Below, one piece after another: positions 40,665-47,297 of a DNA stretch of 47,297 bases. Source of the DNA: an uncultured Oscillospiraceae bacterium (lineage in GTDB: Bacteria; Bacillota; Clostridia; Oscillospirales; Oscillospiraceae); contig CAKTFW010000009.1 in the NCBI GenBank assembly GCA_934561175.1, positions 1-47,297 on the forward strand, given 5' to 3'. Within the stretch, counting starts at the first letter, position 1, and each line of letters starts with the position of its first letter. The position numbers were made by a program, and so were the translations under genes. The notes beneath the pieces are model-generated. The model worked only from the letters and a program-made list of their open reading frames with translations, ran no database searches and was not told where the DNA came from.

Positions 40665-42490
40665 TGTGTTTCTCTGCCTCCTCTCAGTGCACCAAAACCA
40701 TGGCAATCGCAGCGGAAGCAGCGGGTGGCTTCCTGCCGCATTTCATCTTCTGTCATATTGTTTTCAACCGGGTCAAAGTTTTCCTTCCGGTCGGAAGCCA
40801 GCGCTTCCTTGATATTGACGCGGGCGCAGGAAATATTCATCTTTGCCGGTGGATTTGGAATATCGACATCAACACTGATTCTATGATGATAGCCAAGGAA
40901 TTCATCAATATTGGAGGCTGCAACCTTACCGGCTGCAACAGCACGGATGACAGTAGCAGGGCCGGTGACGCTGTCACCGCCGGCAAAAATGCCATCGTGA
41001 CTGCGAACCAGGCCGGTGCTGTCGGCGCGGAAGGTGCCGCGGAACACCGGAATACCAGCGGCCTCAAAGGATTTGGTCTCAATTCCCTGGCCGATAGCCA
41101 CAACAATAATATCGGCGGGAATGACAAGCTCCGGCTCCGAAGAATCCGAGACGGAAGCGCGCCCACCACGGAAAGCGCCGATAATCTGGCGCTGACCAAT
41201 CAGCGCCTTGACATTGCCGTCTTCGTCCTTTTCGATGCGCTTCGGCGCGATCAGCTGCATGACTTCACAGCCTTCGGCCTGCGCGGCTTCCACTTCTTCT
41301 GCCAATGCAGTCATATCCATGATCCGGCGGCGGTACACAATGGAGGTACGCTTGGCGCCAAGACGAATAGCGGAACGGGCGCAGTCCATAGCCACATTGC
41401 CGCCGCCGACGACGACAATATTCTTGCCCTTAAAGTCCGGCATTTCATTGTCGCCAATATTACCGAGCATCTGAACGGCAGACATTACACCGTTGGCGTC
41501 TTCGCCGATTACGCCGAGTTTTTTATCCGTGTGCGCACCAATAGAGATATACAGCGCATCATACTGGTTCTTCAGGTCTTCCATTGTGACGGTTTCACCG
41601 ATCTTATCGCCATAGCGCACCTGTACACCGGTAGAGAGGATGGCGTTAATATCGTCATCCAGCTTTTCACGCGGCAAACGATAGCTGGGAATACCGTAGC
41701 GAAGCATACCGCCCAGCTGGCTGCGCTTTTCAAAGATGACGGTCTGATGCCCCATCAGCTGCAGGAAGTACGCCGCGGTCAGGCCGCAGGGGCCGCCGCC
41801 GATGATCGCGACCGTCTTGCCGGTAGAGGGAGCGCACTCCGGTGCCGGAACCGTACCGCAGTGGTCAACTGCGTACTTTTTCAGGCCGCGGATATTCACC
41901 GGGGATTCCAGATAATTGCGGCGGCACTTGGTTTCGCAGGGGTGCTCACAGATATAGCCACAAGTCGTGGGGAATGGATTATCCTTCCGGATCAGCCGCA
42001 TGGCGTCAGCATAACGGCCAGCGCCAACCATGGCGATATAACCCGGAATATCCACATTTGCAGGGCACATGGTGACACAGGGAACCGGTCGGTTAAAGGT
42101 TGCGTCACAGCGTCCCTTTTCAATATGGGAAACAAAATCGTCACGGAAACGGTCCAGCACACGCAGCGTCGTAGCTGCCGCCTGAAATCCGATGGCGCAG
42201 TCCGCAGAGTCCAAAATTGTCTGTGCAAGACTTTGAATATCGTCAAGCGTTTCCGGCAGCGCGGTCTTATCCAGCACGCTGGTCATCAAATTGGCCAACT
42301 GCTTCAGACCGATCCGGCAGGGCACACATTTTCCGCAGGACTGTGCATGCGCCATCTGAATGAAAGCGAGCGTCATATCCACGGGACAGGTGCCGTCCGG
42401 CGCTGCAACAACGCGCTTGGCCAGATCCTCGTTGAGATCGGCCGCTGCCTGCTGTGCCTCCGTCAGCGTGGGAAGATGTAATCTACTCAT
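40658..42490 (-). CDS. NAD(P)-binding Fe-S flavoprotein: NuoF-type [4Fe-4S] domain fused to GltD-like oxidoreductase
   Basis: The ATG at 42490 follows AGAGGTGG; longer frames start before that site. The 610-residue protein begins with a fragment like the C-terminal Fe-S part of NuoF/HydB: C52-x2-C55-x2-C58 in SCGKCVPCR and C98. The FMN/NADH-binding part of NuoF is absent. A GltD-like unit follows, with cysteines in CVTMCP and CGYICEHPCETKC, the FAD fold GGGPCGLTAAY (about 225-235) and a second dinucleotide fold GGGNVAMDCARSA (about 365-377) followed by RR, often linked to NADPH. A CFRCDC tail may bind iron. It likely moves electrons between NAD(P)H and HydA, the next gene. Could be NADPH-specific. 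Confidence 0.88.
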   Translation of the reverse strand: MSRLHLPTLTEAQQAAADLNEDLAKRVVAAPDGTCPVDMTLAFIQMAHAQSCGKCVPCRIGLKQLANLMTSVLDKTALPETLDDIQSLAQTILDSADCAIGFQAAATTLRVLDRFRDDFVSHIEKGRCDATFNRPVPCVTMCPANVDIPGYIAMVGAGRYADAMRLIRKDNPFPTTCGYICEHPCETKCRRNYLESPVNIRGLKKYAVDHCGTVPAPECAPSTGKTVAIIGGGPCGLTAAYFLQLMGHQTVIFEKRSQLGGMLRYGIPSYRLPREKLDDDINAILSTGVQVRYGDKIGETVTMEDLKNQYDALYISIGAHTDKKLGVIGEDANGVMSAVQMLGNIGDNEMPDFKGKNIVVVGGGNVAMDCARSAIRLGAKRTSIVYRRRIMDMTALAEEVEAAQAEGCEVMQLIAPKRIEKDEDGNVKALIGQRQIIGAFRGGRASVSDSSEPELVIPADIIVVAIGQGIETKSFEAAGIPVFRGTFRADSTGLVRSHDGIFAGGDSVTGPATVIRAVAAGKVAASNIDEFLGYHHRISVDVDIPNPPAKMNISCARVNIKEALASDRKENFDPVENNMTEDEMRQEATRCFRCDCHGFGALRGGRETQW

Positions 42491-42518
42491 AGTCCACCTC
42501 TCAAACATAAGGTTGTCA

Positions 42519-42533
42519 GCACGCGTTGCGTGC
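42519..42533 (-). other. Small hairpin in the hydrogenase 5' leader
   Basis: GCACGC and GCGTGC form a 6-bp stem with a 3-nt loop, about 30 nt before the first start codon of the operon. Confidence 0.35.
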
Positions 42534-42593
42534 CGAACAGAAGGCCCCGAATCACGGAGCAAAAGTACCATCCTCTAAAACAATATAAGATAT

Positions 42594-42622
42594 TATATAA
42601 TGAATTGTCTGAGATTCGTCAA
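42594..42622 (-). promoter_or_regulatory. Promoter of the hydrogenase operon
   Basis: The minus strand has TTGACG (42622-42617), 17 bp, TATATA (42599-42594); a TATAAT overlaps with a 19-bp spacer. The leader is about 95 nt. Confidence 0.7.
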
Positions 42623-42876
42623 TGCTTTTTTCAATTTCTCCGATTCACAGGCCACCAAGTTTTTGCGTAATTTTTGTGCATTCTGCCGGTTGCAAAATAC
42701 AAAAGCAGGAAAATGAATTATGTTAATTTTTTGGCAATTCAGCAATGACGGGAAAAATCAGCATTTTCAGATTGTTCTTCTAAAAAAACAGTTTCAAATT
42801 TAGTGGCAATAATATAGTTTATGTAAACTTAAATAAGATATTCTTCTTTGCTTTTTCCGCCGTAAAAAAGCGCCGC
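42623..42876. other. AT-rich divergent intergenic region upstream of the hydrogenase operon
   Basis: About 250 bp without a gene. It holds AT-rich sequence and one near-palindrome, AGTTTA-TG-TAAACT (42816-42829), which could bind a regulator. I see no canonical Rex (TTGTGA...TCACAA), Fnr or Crp site. Confidence 0.5.
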
Positions 42877-42905
42877 TTGCAGCCAGATCGCCGGTTTGCT
42901 ACAAT
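42877..42905 (+). promoter_or_regulatory. Promoter of the MBL-fold hydrolase
   Basis: TTGCAG (42877-42882), 17 bp, TACAAT (42900-42905). The predicted leader is only about 10 nt, with GGAGG at its 5' end. Confidence 0.7.
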
Positions 42906-42921
42906 CAGGATGGGAGGGATT

Positions 42922-43716
42922 ATGATGAAACTGACCGTTCTAATGGAAAATACCACATCCCAGCCGGAGTTGGTCTGCACCCATGGACTGAGCGTTTATC
43001 TGGAAAGTTCTGCGCAACGAATCCTGTTCGACATGGGACCGGGCGCGCAATTTGCACAGAATGCACAGGCGCTGGGCGTAGATCTGGCCGCGGTGGACTA
43101 TGCGGTTCTTTCCCATGGACATTATGACCATGGCGGCGGTCTGGATGTGTTTCTGCGCCGCAACGATCATGCACCGGTCTATCTGCGGCAAGGAGCCTTT
43201 CTGCCGCATACTGACGCAGCCGGAAAGAACATCGGGCTGGCCGCAAATCTGCAGAGTCATGCGCGTTTGATTGAAACAGGTCCGTTCACCAGAATCGACC
43301 AGAACGCGCTGCTGTTTTCGGATGTGACCGGCACGGCTTTCCAGTCGCCGATCAACACGGCGCTGCTGGAATGCGGCGCACCGGATCGCTTCTCCCACGA
43401 GCAGAATCTGCTGCTGTGGGAGGGAGAAAAGCTCTTCCTTTTCGGCGGCTGCGCCCACTGCGGCATTGTGAATATTCTGGAAAAGGCCGCGCATCTTGCG
43501 GGTCGGATGCCGGATGTCGTATTTTCCGGAATGCACCTTTCCGTTGGTGCATCTGCTCCGGTATCCTTTACCAGAGCGCTGGCGGAAAAGCTTCTGGAAT
43601 ATCCCTGTGTATTTTACACCTGCCACTGTACCGGTATGGAGCCCTACCAGGAAATGAAACCGATCCTGAAAGATCGCCTGCATTATGCGGCGGCCGGGGA
43701 CATATTTGTGTTGTAA
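42922..43716 (+). CDS. MBL-fold metallohydrolase
   Basis: Two adjacent ATGs (42922 and 42925) follow GGAGG; the second has the better spacing (7 nt). The 264-residue protein has the metallo-beta-lactamase metal motif SHGHYDHGGG (H65, H67, D69, H70), a downstream HCG ligand region (GGCAHCGIVN, about 176-185) and a C-terminal TCHCTG. The pattern resembles the COG1237 branch, related to a methanopterin-pathway enzyme, but its role in bacteria is unclear. It is cytosolic. It stands between the hydrogenase promoter and the TM1266-type operon. The next promoter starts 7 bp after its stop, so it is probably a separate unit. Confidence 0.88.
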   Translation: MMKLTVLMENTTSQPELVCTHGLSVYLESSAQRILFDMGPGAQFAQNAQALGVDLAAVDYAVLSHGHYDHGGGLDVFLRRNDHAPVYLRQGAFLPHTDAAGKNIGLAANLQSHARLIETGPFTRIDQNALLFSDVTGTAFQSPINTALLECGAPDRFSHEQNLLLWEGEKLFLFGGCAHCGIVNILEKAAHLAGRMPDVVFSGMHLSVGASAPVSFTRALAEKLLEYPCVFYTCHCTGMEPYQEMKPILKDRLHYAAAGDIFVL

Positions 43717-43722
43717 ACCCGG

Positions 43723-43751
43723 TTGACAAGAAATCCACAGAACCGTATACT
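43723..43751 (+). promoter_or_regulatory. Promoter of the TM1266-ABC transporter operon
   Basis: Consensus TTGACA (43723-43728), 17 bp, TATACT (43746-43751). The predicted start near 43758 coincides with the first helix of the structured leader. Confidence 0.88.
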
Positions 43752-43757
43752 AGAGAA

Positions 43758-43938
43758 CTGGTACGGGGAAAGATAAGTCTGACCCCAAACCGATCATAGC
43801 GGAATCGTGCTGATGCCCAAAGGTGACAGATCCTGCGGGAGAAGGCGAGCGAAATCTGGGTCGATTCAGGGGGATTTTGCGCCTTTCAGGCATGCAAAAT
43901 CTCCCTTTTTGTGTTCCGCGGAGAAAGGAGGCTATTCC
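43758..43938 (+). promoter_or_regulatory. Structured leader RNA ending in a terminator (riboswitch candidate, class not recognised)
   Basis: The leader folds by eye into several helices. Helix A pairs GGT (43760-43762) with ACC (43789-43791) and GGGG (43765-43768) with CCCC (43783-43786). Helix B pairs CATAGC (43795-43800) with GCTGATG (43809-43815), with one bulge. Helix C pairs CAGAT (43827-43831) with ATCTG (43854-43858). A terminator follows (43869-43910). The segment GCGAAATCT (43849-43857), which includes most of the 3' strand of helix C, can instead pair over 9 bp (two G-U) with the terminator's left arm at 43872-43880. Helix C and anti-termination are thus mutually exclusive, as in transcriptional riboswitches. 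I do not see the core of TPP, cobalamin, FMN, SAM, lysine, glycine, T-box or ZTP RNAs. The gene start lies 28 nt after the terminator T-run. Confidence 0.65.
43869..43910 (+). terminator. Regulated intrinsic terminator in the leader
   Basis: A 12-bp stem with one G-U pair (43869-43880 with 43894-43905), a 13-nt loop containing a small GCCT/AGGC stem, then five Ts. It lies between the promoter and the first gene, so it must be read through for expression. Confidence 0.9.
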
Positions 43939-44193
43939 ATGGAAACACGCATTGCGCTGATTGGCATCATTGTGGAAAACAAAGAAGCCGCCGCGCAGAT
44001 CAATGCGGTTCTGCACGACTTTGATGAATATGTGCGCGGCCGGATGGGCCTGCCCTGTCCGGAGCAGGGAATCCGTGTCATCAGCGTTGTGGTCGATGCA
44101 CCGGCAGACAAAATCAGTGCGCTGTCCGGAAAGCTGGGAATGCTCCCCGGCGTCACCACTAAGACAGTTTATTCCCGCGCGCAGAATGCCTGA
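43939..44193 (+). CDS. TM1266-family iron-only hydrogenase system putative regulator
   Basis: The 84-residue protein starts at the ATG 43939 behind AAAGGAGG. It matches the small TM1266-type family named for its link to [FeFe] hydrogenase maturation loci: TRIALIGIIVENKEAA at the N-terminus, the RMGLPCPEQGIRVISVVVDA centre, and LSGKLGMLPGVTTKTVYS near the end. The fold is a ferredoxin-like, ACT/NikR-type alpha-beta sandwich, so ligand sensing or regulation is the usual guess. It is the first gene after the structured leader and is followed by an ABC importer in the same operon. HydA lies close by on the other strand. Confidence 0.9.
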   Translation: METRIALIGIIVENKEAAAQINAVLHDFDEYVRGRMGLPCPEQGIRVISVVVDAPADKISALSGKLGMLPGVTTKTVYSRAQNA

Positions 44194-44217
44194 ATTTTTT
44201 GAAAGAAGGGGTTTATG

Positions 44218-45279
44218 ATGAAACATACTCGTTTGCTTGCGCTGCTGCTGGCAGCGCTCCTGTGTCTGGGACTGCTGGCCGGATGCGGCACCAGCCAGAC
44301 GCCGGATGCGGCAACCGATCAACCCGACGCAGCCGACGCACAGCAGCAGGATGACGCTGCGCCGGAGGAAACCGATACGCTGTATACGCCTGTTTCCATG
44401 CGGGTTGGCTCACTCAAGGGCGCAACCTCCATGGGTCTGGTTGGCCTGATGCAAAAAGCAGAAAACGGCGAAGCGGCCAACGACTATGCCTTTACCATGG
44501 CAACAGCGGCAGACGAACTGCTCGCTCTGCTGGTCAAAGGTGAACTGGACGCTGCGGCGGTCCCGGCCAATGTGGCAAGCGTCCTGTACAACAAGACGGA
44601 GGGCGGTGTCAGTGTCATCAATATCAACACACTGGGCGTGCTCTATGTGGTAGCTACGGATGAATCGATCACAACCGTGGAAGATCTGGCCGGCAAAACA
44701 ATCTATCTGACCGGCAAGGGTACTTCGCCGGATTATGTGCTGCAATATCTGCTCTCCCGCCACAATATGACCACTGATGATGTGAAGCTGGAGTACAAAT
44801 CCGAGGCAACAGAGGTTCTCTCTACACTGGCGCAGGAACCGGACGCCGTCGCGCTGCTGCCGCAGCCCTTTGTCACAGCGGCTTGCGCGCAGGTAGAAGG
44901 TCTTGGCATTCGCCTGGACATGACAAAAGAGTGGGAAGCTGTTGCTGATGGCAGCCTGGTAACCGGCGTCACGGTTATACGGAACGAATTTCTACAGGAA
45001 AATCAGGCAGCTGTCGACAAATTTCTGGAGGAATATGCAGCGTCTGCAGATTACACCAATGAAAACCCGGCAGAAGCTGCAGCACTGATTGCAGATCTCG
45101 GCATTGTCGCCAAAGCGCCGCTGGCAGAAAAGGCCATCCCGTTCTGCAACATCACCTGCCAGACGGGCGAGACCATGAAGACTAACCTGTCCAGCTATTT
45201 GCAGGTACTCTTTGATCTGGATCCGACCACAGTAGGTGGCAGCCTGCCCGGCGACGATTTCTACTACATCGCCCAATAA
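44218..45279 (+). CDS. ABC transporter substrate-binding lipoprotein (NMT1/SsuA-like)
   Basis: Two ATGs (44215, 44218) follow AAGGGG; the second has better spacing. The 353-residue protein has a lipoprotein signal (lipobox LLAGC, lipidated C23), an acidic linker rich in Asp, Gln and Ala (about 25-58), and a type II periplasmic-binding fold with MRVGSLKGATSMGLV (about 61-75) and LAGKTIYLTGKGTSPDYVL (about 160-178). Such NMT1/SsuA-type proteins bind thiamine precursors, sulfonates, aromatic or other small molecules. The substrate is unknown; the leader RNA and hydrogenase regulator may hint at a cofactor precursor. It lies 24 bp after the TM1266-type gene. Confidence 0.88.
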   Translation: MKHTRLLALLLAALLCLGLLAGCGTSQTPDAATDQPDAADAQQQDDAAPEETDTLYTPVSMRVGSLKGATSMGLVGLMQKAENGEAANDYAFTMATAADELLALLVKGELDAAAVPANVASVLYNKTEGGVSVININTLGVLYVVATDESITTVEDLAGKTIYLTGKGTSPDYVLQYLLSRHNMTTDDVKLEYKSEATEVLSTLAQEPDAVALLPQPFVTAACAQVEGLGIRLDMTKEWEAVADGSLVTGVTVIRNEFLQENQAAVDKFLEEYAASADYTNENPAEAAALIADLGIVAKAPLAEKAIPFCNITCQTGETMKTNLSSYLQVLFDLDPTTVGGSLPGDDFYYIAQ

Positions 45280-45304
45280 TCCGGCGATAAAGGAGGCAAA
45301 CGGA

Positions 45305-46057
45305 ATGCGGCGATGGATGCGCAGTGCAGGGATTGCACTGTTCTGGTTGGCGGTATGGCAGATCGCTGCAATCGCAGTACAACGGGTACTGCAGAACAGC
45401 TTTGTTCTGGTCGGGCCGATTCCTGCCCTGCAAGCACTGCTTGCCCATTTACCCACGGCCGCGTTCTGGCTGGCGGTGGGGCGTTCCTTTGTGCACATTC
45501 TGGCTGGATTCCTGGCAGCATTTGCGATTGGTGTGCTGCTCGGCGCGCTGGCTTATCGCATGCCGCTGCTGGGTGAGGTTCTTGCGCCGATTGTCACGCT
45601 AACCAAAGCGGTTCCGGTGGTTTCGTTTGTAATTCTGGCGCTGATCTGGATCGGCTCTGCGCGGCTGTCAGTACTGGTGTCGTTCCTGATTGTATTTCCG
45701 GTACTCTATTCCAATACGCTGGCAGGATTTCGCAGTACGGATTCAAAACTATTGGAAATGGCGCAGGTCTTTCGCGTCCCATGGGTGCAGCAGCTGTGGC
45801 AGATCTACCGCCCAGCTGTGCTCCCCTATCTCATCAGCGGATGCCGCGCGGCGCTTGGCATGAGCTGGAAAGCCGGTATTGCTGCGGAGCTGATCGGCGT
45901 ACCAGCCGGAACCATTGGTGAGCAGCTGTATCTTGCCAAAATCTATCTCAGCACTGCAGAGCTGTTTGCCTGGACCTTTGTCATTGTCGTATTGAGTGTT
46001 CTTTTTGAACGGGCGTTTTTGGCACTGCTGCGTTTGACTGGGAGGTGCACACCGTGA
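45305..46057 (+). CDS. ABC transporter permease (SsuC/ThiX-type)
   Basis: The ATG at 45305 follows AGGAGG six bases upstream; a longer frame would extend into the preceding gene. The 250-residue protein has about six hydrophobic segments and the EAA-like cytoplasmic loop, AGCRAALGMSWKAGIAAELIG split across about 178-198, typical of SsuC/ThiX/TauC permeases. It is an inner membrane partner of the lipoprotein encoded upstream. Its stop overlaps the ATPase start by 4 bp (GTGA). Confidence 0.9.
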   Translation: MRRWMRSAGIALFWLAVWQIAAIAVQRVLQNSFVLVGPIPALQALLAHLPTAAFWLAVGRSFVHILAGFLAAFAIGVLLGALAYRMPLLGEVLAPIVTLTKAVPVVSFVILALIWIGSARLSVLVSFLIVFPVLYSNTLAGFRSTDSKLLEMAQVFRVPWVQQLWQIYRPAVLPYLISGCRAALGMSWKAGIAAELIGVPAGTIGEQLYLAKIYLSTAELFAWTFVIVVLSVLFERAFLALLRLTGRCTP

Positions 46058-46632
46058 GCATTGTGATCTCCAATTTATCCAAAGCCTTTCAGGGCAAACC
46101 GGTGCTGCAGGACTTTTCCCTGACGCTGTACAACGGAAGCCGAATCTGCCTGATGGCGCCCTCCGGCGCAGGAAAAACCACGCTGCTTCGAATCCTAATG
46201 GGGTTGGAAAAACCGGATTCCGGTACAATTGCAGGTCTGAAGGGGATACCAATCGGCGTTGTTTTTCAGGAAGATCGTCTCTGTGAAGCGCTGGGACCTG
46301 TGCGAAATGTAGCGCTGGCCTGCCGCCGTCCGCAGGCAGAGATCGAACAGGCGCTGACAGAATTACTGCCGGAACACTGTCTCTACCAACCGGTGCGGGA
46401 GCTGTCCGGCGGAATGCGCCGCCGTGTTGCACTCTGCCGCGCGATGCTAAGCCCTGGACAGGTTCTGCTGCTCGATGAACCCTTTACCGGGCTGGATGAT
46501 GCGAACCGGGCGGTCGCCTGTCGTTTTGTGTTGGCGCACCTTGCCGGACGCACTCTATTGGTCGTGACACATCAGCGCGAGGATGCAGCACACCTGGATG
46601 CAACACTTGTAACATTCCAGAAAGAAGCGTAA
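46054..46632 (+). CDS. ABC transporter ATP-binding protein
   Basis: The start is the GTG at 46054, eight bases after GGAGG; the other GTG at 46045 lies within that site. The 192-residue ATPase has Walker A APSGAGKTT (about 35-43), Q-loop VVFQEDRL, signature LSGGMRRRVA (about 115-124), Walker B VLLLDEP and an H-loop THQRED. It is shorter than the usual 240-260 residues for SsuB/TauB relatives, missing part of the C-terminal region, but all catalytic motifs are present. It completes the importer of this operon and is followed by a strong terminator. Confidence 0.92.
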   Translation: MSIVISNLSKAFQGKPVLQDFSLTLYNGSRICLMAPSGAGKTTLLRILMGLEKPDSGTIAGLKGIPIGVVFQEDRLCEALGPVRNVALACRRPQAEIEQALTELLPEHCLYQPVRELSGGMRRRVALCRAMLSPGQVLLLDEPFTGLDDANRAVACRFVLAHLAGRTLLVVTHQREDAAHLDATLVTFQKEA

Positions 46633-46653
46633 TTGCATAATCCGTGAGCTGAT

Positions 46654-46695
46654 AAAAGGGGGCGTTCTCCATTTTAGTGGAGAACGCCCCCTTTT
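46654..46695 (+). terminator. Intrinsic terminator of the TM1266-ABC operon
   Basis: A 17-bp perfect stem (46654-46670 with 46679-46695) and 8-nt loop, with A- and T-rich flanks, possibly active both ways. Confidence 0.95.
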
Positions 46696-46754
46696 AATTT
46701 GCACGCTTTCATTAAAATTATCAGAGTAAAAACTGTCGTCCGAAATTCCAGCGC

Positions 46755-46784
46755 ACAAAGTCAACAGCAAGCTGTTGACTTTGT
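46755..46784. promoter_or_regulatory. 30-bp palindrome over the MarR-gene -35 (candidate autoregulatory operator)
   Basis: Two perfect 14-bp arms (46755-46768 and 46771-46784) flank a 2-bp centre. The core AGTCAACAGC-AA-GCTGTTGACT includes the -35 hexamer of the downstream regulator, as expected for MarR self-repression. Confidence 0.75.
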
Positions 46785-46802
46785 TTAAAAGCGTGCTATT
46801 GT
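46775..46802 (+). promoter_or_regulatory. Promoter of the MarR-family gene
   Basis: TTGACT (46775-46780), 16 bp, TATTGT (46797-46802). The -35 lies inside the palindrome. Confidence 0.7.
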
Positions 46803-46839
46803 TTCTGCGTTAAGAGTTCTTGCGAAAGGGGTATGTGCA

Positions 46840-47265
46840 ATGCCGGAATATACACCAAATGGTTTGTTATTTAAGCAAATACATGACCGTCTTGAAAAGC
46901 AATCAAACAATGCTTTACGGGCAAAAGACCTGACCATGATGCAGGTATCTGTCCTCATGGCATTACAGCAGGCTGCGGAGCAGCAGCTATCCATGAAAGA
47001 ATTGGAACGGTATTTTGGGGTTGCACAATCAACCGTTGCCGGAATTGTTTCACGATTAGAGCAAAAGGACTTGGTAGAAGCGTTTGGTGATACCGCTGAC
47101 AAGCGCATTAAGCTGGTACATATCACTACTGCTGGAGAAAAGTGTTGCGCTGAAACTGCTTGTCAGATGAAAGAAGCAGAAGAAAAACTACTGCAAGGCT
47201 TTTCAAGTGAGGAACGGAAAATATTAAACCACTTGTTGACAAGAGTTGCCGACAATTTGAAATAG
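46840..47265 (+). CDS. MarR-family transcriptional regulator
   Basis: The 141-residue protein has a MarR winged helix-turn-helix (about 30-100): LTMMQVSVLMALQQA, the recognition region MKELERYFGVAQSTVAGIVSRLEQKDLV and the wing DTADKRIKLVHITTAG. A C-terminal helix provides dimerisation. Members usually repress their own gene and a neighbouring transporter or enzyme. The palindrome at 46755-46784 is the obvious binding site. The regulated neighbour probably lies beyond the window end, if the gene is not alone. The region is more AT-rich than the preceding operons, a possible sign of transfer. The ATG follows GAAAGGGG. Confidence 0.93.
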   Translation: MPEYTPNGLLFKQIHDRLEKQSNNALRAKDLTMMQVSVLMALQQAAEQQLSMKELERYFGVAQSTVAGIVSRLEQKDLVEAFGDTADKRIKLVHITTAGEKCCAETACQMKEAEEKLLQGFSSEERKILNHLLTRVADNLK

Positions 47266-47268
47266 ACA

Positions 47269-47297
47269 GTACCCGCTTAAAAGGCGGGTACGAATTT
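47269..47297 (+). terminator. Probable terminator after the MarR gene (cut by window end)
   Basis: An 8-bp GTACCCGC/GCGGGTAC stem (47269-47276 with 47284-47291) with a 7-nt loop is followed by GAATTT, where the window ends, so the T-run cannot be judged. Confidence 0.5.

Noticed and set aside
40649..42481. Plus-strand open frame of 610 codons opposite the GltD-like hydrogenase partner
   Set aside because: The minus-strand gene has clear Fe-S and Rossmann motifs; this frame has none.
42623..42876. Rex or Fnr sites upstream of the hydrogenase operon
   Set aside because: No TTGTGA...TCACAA, TTGTTAA...TTAACAA or TTGAT...ATCAA was found.
43809..43855. CTGATG followed later by CGAGCGAAA in the leader, like a hammerhead ribozyme core
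   Set aside because: The hammerhead needs CTGANGA and correctly placed stems and cleavage site, which are absent.

Overview
The window looks like chromosome of an anaerobic Clostridia member, probably an Oscillospirales-type gut bacterium (inference). The evidence is moderately GC-rich Firmicutes-style genes with strong AGGAGG ribosome binding sites, an [FeFe] hydrogenase, a K+-dependent membrane pyrophosphatase, a glmS ribozyme, SLH/CsaB surface anchoring and LCP proteins. No tRNA, rRNA, CRISPR array or insertion sequence was seen. Coding density is high, and many operons are joined by ATGA-type overlaps. Strong intrinsic terminators, several bidirectional, separate the units. || Layout. 1-3096 is the 3' part of a large SLH-anchored phosphoesterase. 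5284-3257 (minus) is a ketopantoate reductase plus branched-chain aminotransferase operon, divergent from an Fe-S aldo/keto reductase plus nitrilase operon (5473-7409). 10378-7454 (minus) is an M20 peptidase plus IlvD-family dehydratase operon. 12610-10534 (minus) is a DUF4330 protein plus an O-antigen ligase-like protein. It diverges from a plus-strand operon (12754-19429) that mixes wall-polymer genes (a GT4-CsaB fusion and a glycosyltransferase) with a split purine end-pathway (PurO-type IMP cyclohydrolase and stand-alone AICAR transformylase) and asnS. 19574-20640 is an ECF sigma factor with a small membrane protein, followed by lysA (20850-22106). || 24627-22170 (minus) is a zinc-type ABC importer, 26966-24723 a YbhJ-like aconitase-family hydratase and 29208-27127 hppA. 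An LCP ligase (29472-30839) comes next, then an AT-rich patch with a broken small Cys-rich gene. glmS with its self-cleaving leader ribozyme follows (33338-31304), then a DEAD-box helicase plus DprA-like protein (35547-33464). A flavin reductase-thyA-folA-RluA run (35745-38344) ends tail to tail over an XRE regulator. || 42490-38940 (minus) is a two-gene [FeFe] hydrogenase module: a NuoF-type Fe-S plus GltD-like flavoprotein, then HydA. Just beyond its promoter on the plus strand are an MBL-fold hydrolase and an operon with a TM1266-type hydrogenase-system regulator and an NMT1-like ABC importer. That operon begins with a promoter, a structured leader of about 150 nt and an intrinsic terminator whose left arm can pair with an upstream segment. 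I could not assign this leader to a riboswitch class from memory, and it is the best candidate here for something undescribed. A MarR regulator with a perfect palindrome over its own -35 closes the window.
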